A DNA stretch of 64,000 bases, from positions 62,001 through 126,000 of the forward strand of contig JADWOT020001588.1 in the NCBI GenBank assembly GCA_036345935.2, written 5' to 3'. The DNA is from Taenia hydatigena. Taxonomy: Eukaryota > Platyhelminthes > Cestoda > Cyclophyllidea > Taeniidae. This document shows, piece by piece, positions 60,101 to 64,000 of the stretch. Made by a program: the position numbers and the translations under genes. The notes under the pieces were generated by a model. That model searched no databases and had not been told where the DNA came from. It was given only the letters and a program-made list of their open reading frames with translations. Positions within the stretch are counted from its first letter, which is position 1, and the number at the start of each line of letters is the position of its first letter.

Positions 60101-63100
60101 AGTATTAGGCATACGAAAATGCATATTGTGGATTAGTATACGCTATCACCGCCGCACTTTTGTTTCAGCGCACTTTTCTATCGTCAAACGATTCTGCGCC
60201 ATTTCGGCCCAGCGCGCCAAAACCTTAGCGAATCGACTATGAGACAGGATCGATTTAGACCATGGCGCCAAAAGGAGACAACGTATGCCAGAAATGACGT
60301 AGTGACCCCTGATCGGAAGATCGAACGCGTGCTGCTCTACATTCCATACTAGAAGATCCAGACAGAACCCTTTAGTTTCATCTGCACCCGCCCAAGGTGC
60401 AGCAATGAGACGAAGCATGCGCTCCACAAGGACGCAGTAGCGCTGTGATTGTTGGGAGAAGAGGTCTCCCTCGTTTTCGAGCACAGAGGCGACTGCATTG
60501 ACAATCACCTTATCGGCTACTGCTATTTCAAGGGCTTGTTTTGCCGCAGCGGTGTACAACTCGACGTTGGACTGGGGATTGGTGGCTGCAAAGAAGAACA
60601 GTCAGTGAGATGCGTGAGGTGGCATAAGATTGTCCCACATCACAAGACCCCACCTCTAAGGAGAACCAAGCAGAAGAGACGTAGGTATTCAGCTAGGACA
60701 GGGTTGGAGTGGGGACCTTTAAAAAGGGGCAAGTCACCACTGACAAACTGTCTGAGCACACGGGGGAGGCCAGTAGCTGTCTCCAAATAGGCAAAAATCT
60801 CCGATCGCAGGTGCTTTGAGGTGACATTCACCGCACCAGAAACGAGTGTATACAGAACGAAGTTTTCCGTAGTGCGTGTTAGCACCATCTCCGTGCGTGC
60901 ATTCTTGATGTGGACGGCATAATAATGCAGTATATCGGCAAGATCAATGCCAAGACTGAAGACGAGAGGGTTCAGTTGTAGATGGGAGAGAATAGTCAGA
61001 ATCTTTTTCACCTCCTCCTTGGGGATTGAGTGAAACAGCCCTACGTTCGTGGGACCTCGAGGGCTCTGAACTATAGCTCTGGCAAACAGCGCAGTCTCTT
61101 TGAGTAAACAACCAACTAAAATCGACTTAGGAATGGAGACGCTTTCCACTGGAACATTGGTAAGGCGGTTGAAAGCGACCTGCGAAAGGGTGTCGGTTTC
61201 CGATATCTGTAAAACATCGGACACTAGGTTTAAGTGATCAAGAGAGTTAGCTACAGGGGACTGAAACACTTGGAGAGCTTACAGGCCAGTCCCAAGGACC
61301 ATTTTCACGAACAAGCTTGTTCCAGGCATAAAGTCGAGCTCCTTCCGCCTTTGCCCCTCCCTCCTCGTCAACAGGGCTGCTGGAGGCACGTCGCAGAGCG
61401 TCCACTAATCGTCTAGTTGTCACTCTGTCTAGGAGGAAAGAGTTCTCGGTATCACTGGCAACAAGACGATCAGGACAGAGGCATTCCACCACTCCGTCAC
61501 AGGAGAAGCCGACTTCCGCTCGAAGTTGTTGCAAGAGACATTCCATCATACTCACGGCGATTTGAAGGAAGGAATCGAGGAAGTAAGAGAGCTCTGGATT
61601 GAGCTGTGAAAAAGAGAATGGAATAAATTAACTTTGCGCAGAATTTGAGTTCACACATTCAAGCGTAAACGATATCTTCAGCAGCAGTAACTACATAAAG
61701 AGACAACATAAATTGAACTTTCGGAAATGATGTAAGGTATAGGCACACTCACTCCAGGTTTCTTGCTCATCTGACCCGTGCCGTCTGCCGTCTCTGTAGA
61801 GGCACCAACAGAATCGGAGCTCTGTGTACCCGTTGAGCAAATCTTCAGTGGCTCATTGCTCCCTCTCTTTGTTACGGTTGTTGCCCCCGTCGTTAGTGCG
61901 GGAGGTTCCGATTCTCCCGGCGTGTGCAGTTTACCACCGGCCTGAATCCTTGAGACCAGAGTCCGTAGTGCGTGGACAATAACACGCCAAAACACCAATT
62001 GGGACTCGGTCAGATGAATCCCGTCATCCAGGTTATTCTGCAGACCCCGCAGCTGGTTCAGTGCCTCCGTGAATAGAACTGGCAGGTGGGTCTTATAACT
62101 GCGCAGGATAGAAAAGAAGACCTCATAGCCTTCGACGCTGGAAAAGGCAGGCTTCGTCGACTTCGTGAGACGCGAGGACTGTGCTTTGAAGGTTTCGTTC
62201 TGGGATGAAATAGTGCCAATTGGAAGGCATGTTGAATTCCATACATGAAGTAGAAGTAGAGCACACTTACGGCAATAGCCTCAATGCGATGTTTGCTCCG
62301 TTTAGCCTCCTTCTCTGGGTTTCCAGACGTAAAAGTCGAGGAAGAAATAGAGGTAGGCAAACGACGTAGCCGATCAAAGAGAACGAAAAGGTAGATAATG
62401 CGATGATGTGCACACTCTTCCTCCGGCTCAGCTCCATTCACAATGGAGGAAATTTCTTCCATGAAGCCCGCGGAAGGTGGAAGGATTTCCAATAGGCGCC
62501 AACTCAACTGCGCTCCGTAAGCAGCATGCAGGAGAGTCGACTGCCACCACGAATCAAAGAGAAGTAGCATGCTAGTAAAGACCTTATCATAGTCTGGCCG
62601 TGCAACCAGTGTCATGATGGCCAAGCCGTCTTGTGGCGGAGCAGAACAAACTGCAGAAGGCGTGGTGGAAGTGGTTTTACTCTTTCCATAAAGAAGGTCA
62701 TAGAAGTAGCCTTCTGAGGGCCCTCGACCCACTAGATTGGCAAACTCCCAAACAACTTTCTTTTCCGTACCAAGGATAGCGGGTCGAACTTGGGCATTGA
62801 GATGACGCGGCGGATCAAAGATGTAATGCAGTTGGTAACGCAACAGAACCATGAGACGGAGGGAGCGAAGCAACTCAACACCTGCTGAGTCAATGAGGGC
62901 GTCGACGATAGCAGAAAGAAGGATCTTTTTGGAGGCATGACTGGAGAAGGCAGCGGAAAGGAGGGAAATGAGCTGAGCCATGTGTGGGGGGAGGTCAGTG
63001 AAGGGGCAACTGGCTGCGGCAATGCAGTAGGTCTCGATCACGTTAGGTCGGGAGCATGATGCATCAAGGAGGTAGGTGGCGAGAAGACGAAAGGTCACGG

Positions 63101-64000
63101 GGGGTTGTGGGTCTAGGGAGAGCTGGGGGTCCGGGGGAAGGAGGTGAAGGCGGGAGAGAGCGGCAGGAGTGAGGGAGGTGGGGGCGATGACGCAGAAGAG
63201 GGCCGTGAGACAGCGACCCAGAGGCTCTGGGTGCAGAGAGATGAGGTGAACGAGGCTTCGGATGAAGGCGTCCTTGTCCGAGGCTGTAGTAAGGGTGTTG
63301 TGCATATCTCGCAGTTGGAGAAGACTACAGAGGGTTAGGATTGCATTCTCCGCGCACAATAGCAAAGAAGAGCATTCTAAAATGGGAGATTTTTAGCTTC
63401 AGTTGCAGCGTCAGCGATTCGCTTTTCATAGTGTTGGTAATAAGGGGAGCAGTTAGTATTGACTGAAATCCCAAATCATAGAAGTCCGGCAAAAATGGCA
63501 CATTAGAAAGTCGAAAAACTGTCCAAAATTTTGTTAGCATTGAGGTCAAAAGCTTTAATAACATAAAACACGTACCATCAGTGGATTCCGATTTGACATT
63601 TTTCTAAAGGGAATGAAAGAAAATCAGGGGTCCCTTTAGCAATTTCAATTAAAGTATTTTAAGCACTAAATATAAGTTATTGGGTGATTATATTTAAATC
63701 TCGCTTTATTAAACAGAATAATCAGCGATGCTTGCAAAGCCGTAACTGACTCCACATTCATTTGACAAAGTCCCCATTGAAATTCCAAGTGACAACCTCA
63801 TTGCAGATGAAATTATTGTGCAGGTGCAGGCAGCATTCATATGAACGGTTCGATCATCCAAAACAAAGCCAACGATGCACAAGATACTCAAGCCAGATTG
63901 CAAAATCTTTACCGTTGCAACGAAGAAGGCAGACGCCAAGTCGAGGAGAAAGACATCGAGAGGACCGGAGAGCACAAGGGCCTGGCGAAAGTCCGTTTCT
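38095..64000 (-). CDS. UBR4: E3 ubiquitin ligase UBR4 (p600 / purity of essence), 5' end outside window
   Basis: About 35-40 exonic blocks on the minus strand, from an exon cut by the right window edge to the TAG at 38097-38095. UBR4 is a cytosolic giant E3 (human about 5,180 aa) that binds N-degrons and builds ubiquitin chains. Main blocks, approximate: 63975-63709, 63365-62058, 61998-61678, 61555-61247, 61240-60640, 60559-60146, 59915-59410 (UBR box), 59114-58353, 58105-57185, 56138-55779, 55680-53331 in many short exons, 52693-51437, 51273-50632, 49307-46100 in several exons, 46065-44361 (Cys-rich segment), 44104-39844 in many exons, 39816-39280 (hemi-RING). The last exons are 39196-39047, 38964-38879, 38753-38513, 38430-38256 and 38156-38095. 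Introns are mostly 40-120 nt; larger ones lie at about 49.3-50.4, 52.7-53.3 and 56.1-56.7 kb. Human UBR4 order is preserved. The first several hundred residues are missing. Confidence 0.93.
38210..38222. repeat. Poly-G/poly-C run in the last UBR4 intron
   Basis: A homopolymer G run on the plus strand, C on the transcribed sense. It adds to the pyrimidine-rich intron. Confidence 0.9.
39280..39816 (-). other. UBR4: UBR4 hemi-RING zinc-finger exon
   Basis: A single 179-codon exon carries TGLQCAICHEG, then LGIYVFIRRC, GYTTVSSFVVVHFECH and RDARCNCLLPVL. These match the human UBR4 catalytic segment (CCICREG, GIYTFTKR, GYSTVSHFNIVHYDCH, CNGLLPV). In the human protein a Cys/His set here binds one zinc ion, and the module works with UBE2A/B. 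The CxxC, HFxCH and Cys-x-Cys positions are all intact. An insert (Ser/Ala-rich, near VDIGSSSTASVAS) sits between the two halves, and an acidic EDEKVERGGGGGEEE insert follows LLPVL. The exon ends ACT|gtgagt and starts after a cag acceptor. Confidence 0.9.
44970..45135 (-). other. UBR4: UBR4 central cysteine-rich zinc segment
   Basis: This segment encodes RHCCRCNVT, GSTCQICKQNGNQCSRC and FLCTKCGSSNYNFM, that is, four CxxC-type pairs in about 55 residues. Human UBR4 has the same arrangement, ending in CxxCGFCKYAxFDFML. It lies downstream of a beta-rich segment (WEIACIGVRFMSPS) and before EEDRRVAISRI. Structural zinc binding is inferred from the cysteine pattern. Confidence 0.8.
50945..51150 (-). 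other. UBR4: Acidic low-complexity segment of UBR4
   Basis: The translation is dominated by Glu/Asp and Gly (EASTDEDNDEDDDDDD, EGEIEPAQDAEDDD). It is a disordered linker between helical-repeat parts. Acidic linkers are also present in vertebrate UBR4. A donor-like site within it suggests that part is intron-flanked. Confidence 0.6.
59466..59681 (-). other. UBR4: UBR box of UBR4
   Basis: A 71-residue zinc domain in one exon, from VCTFASTQ to KCHSVMRR. Ligand-type residues include CTFAS, WYGCNTC, SCHLCARVCHREH and FFCDC, spaced as in human UBR4 (CTFT..., WYHCHTC, GVCTVCAKVCHKDHE, FFCDCG). UBR boxes bind N-terminal degrons. This identifies the gene independently of its C-terminus and places the window's right edge several hundred residues into the protein. 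Confidence 0.92.

Noticed and set aside
1..64000. CRISPR arrays, bacterial operons, rRNA or tRNA genes
   Set aside because: No regularly spaced repeats, no Shine-Dalgarno-linked ORFs and no recognisable structural RNA. All strong genes are spliced metazoan genes.

Overview
This window is nuclear DNA of a flatworm, most likely a tapeworm (cestode). The protein genes are metazoan. Introns are bimodal in size: many of about 30-90 nt sit beside a few kilobase-sized ones. The intergenic DNA is fairly rich in CA/TG microsatellites. An 849-bp LTR element with no coding capacity (24237-25085) resembles the miniature LTR retrotransposons (TRIMs) reported from tapeworms. The species cannot be named from sequence alone. 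No rRNA, tRNA or CRISPR array was recognised.

Layout, left to right. 2402-5513 (-): a long low-complexity protein ending in a divergent nuclear-receptor ligand-binding domain; no DNA-binding domain was found in the window. 5.5-15.6 kb: gene-poor, with alternating-purine/pyrimidine DNA, microsatellites and a decayed Ty3/gypsy integrase tail followed by an LTR-like stretch. 15617-16322 (+): mitoribosomal S18A/mL66. 16827-17956 (+): an unrecognised arginine-rich protein whose first visible exon has no ATG. 22055-23664 (+): a 77-residue single-LIM protein. 24237-25085: the TRIM-like element. 25398-31783 (+): ADP-dependent glucokinase in seven exons. 34025-35505 (-): otubain-1 in seven exons, head-to-head with 35914-36958 (+), mitoribosomal uS10m. 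38095-64000 (-): the 3' part of UBR4, a giant N-degron E3 ligase, from an exon that runs off the right edge to the real stop codon.

The genes are unrelated housekeeping or regulatory loci. Two encode mitochondrial ribosome subunits (mL66, uS10m). Two belong to the ubiquitin system: OTUB1 removes K48 chains and inhibits E2s, and UBR4 is an E3 whose hemi-RING/UZI module recruits UBE2A/B-type E2s. ADPGK supplies an ER-associated, ADP-using glucose phosphorylation step. Exon joins for every gene except most of UBR4 were checked for splice dinucleotides and reading phase, and each gives an open protein. In UBR4 only the last six exons were resolved to the base.
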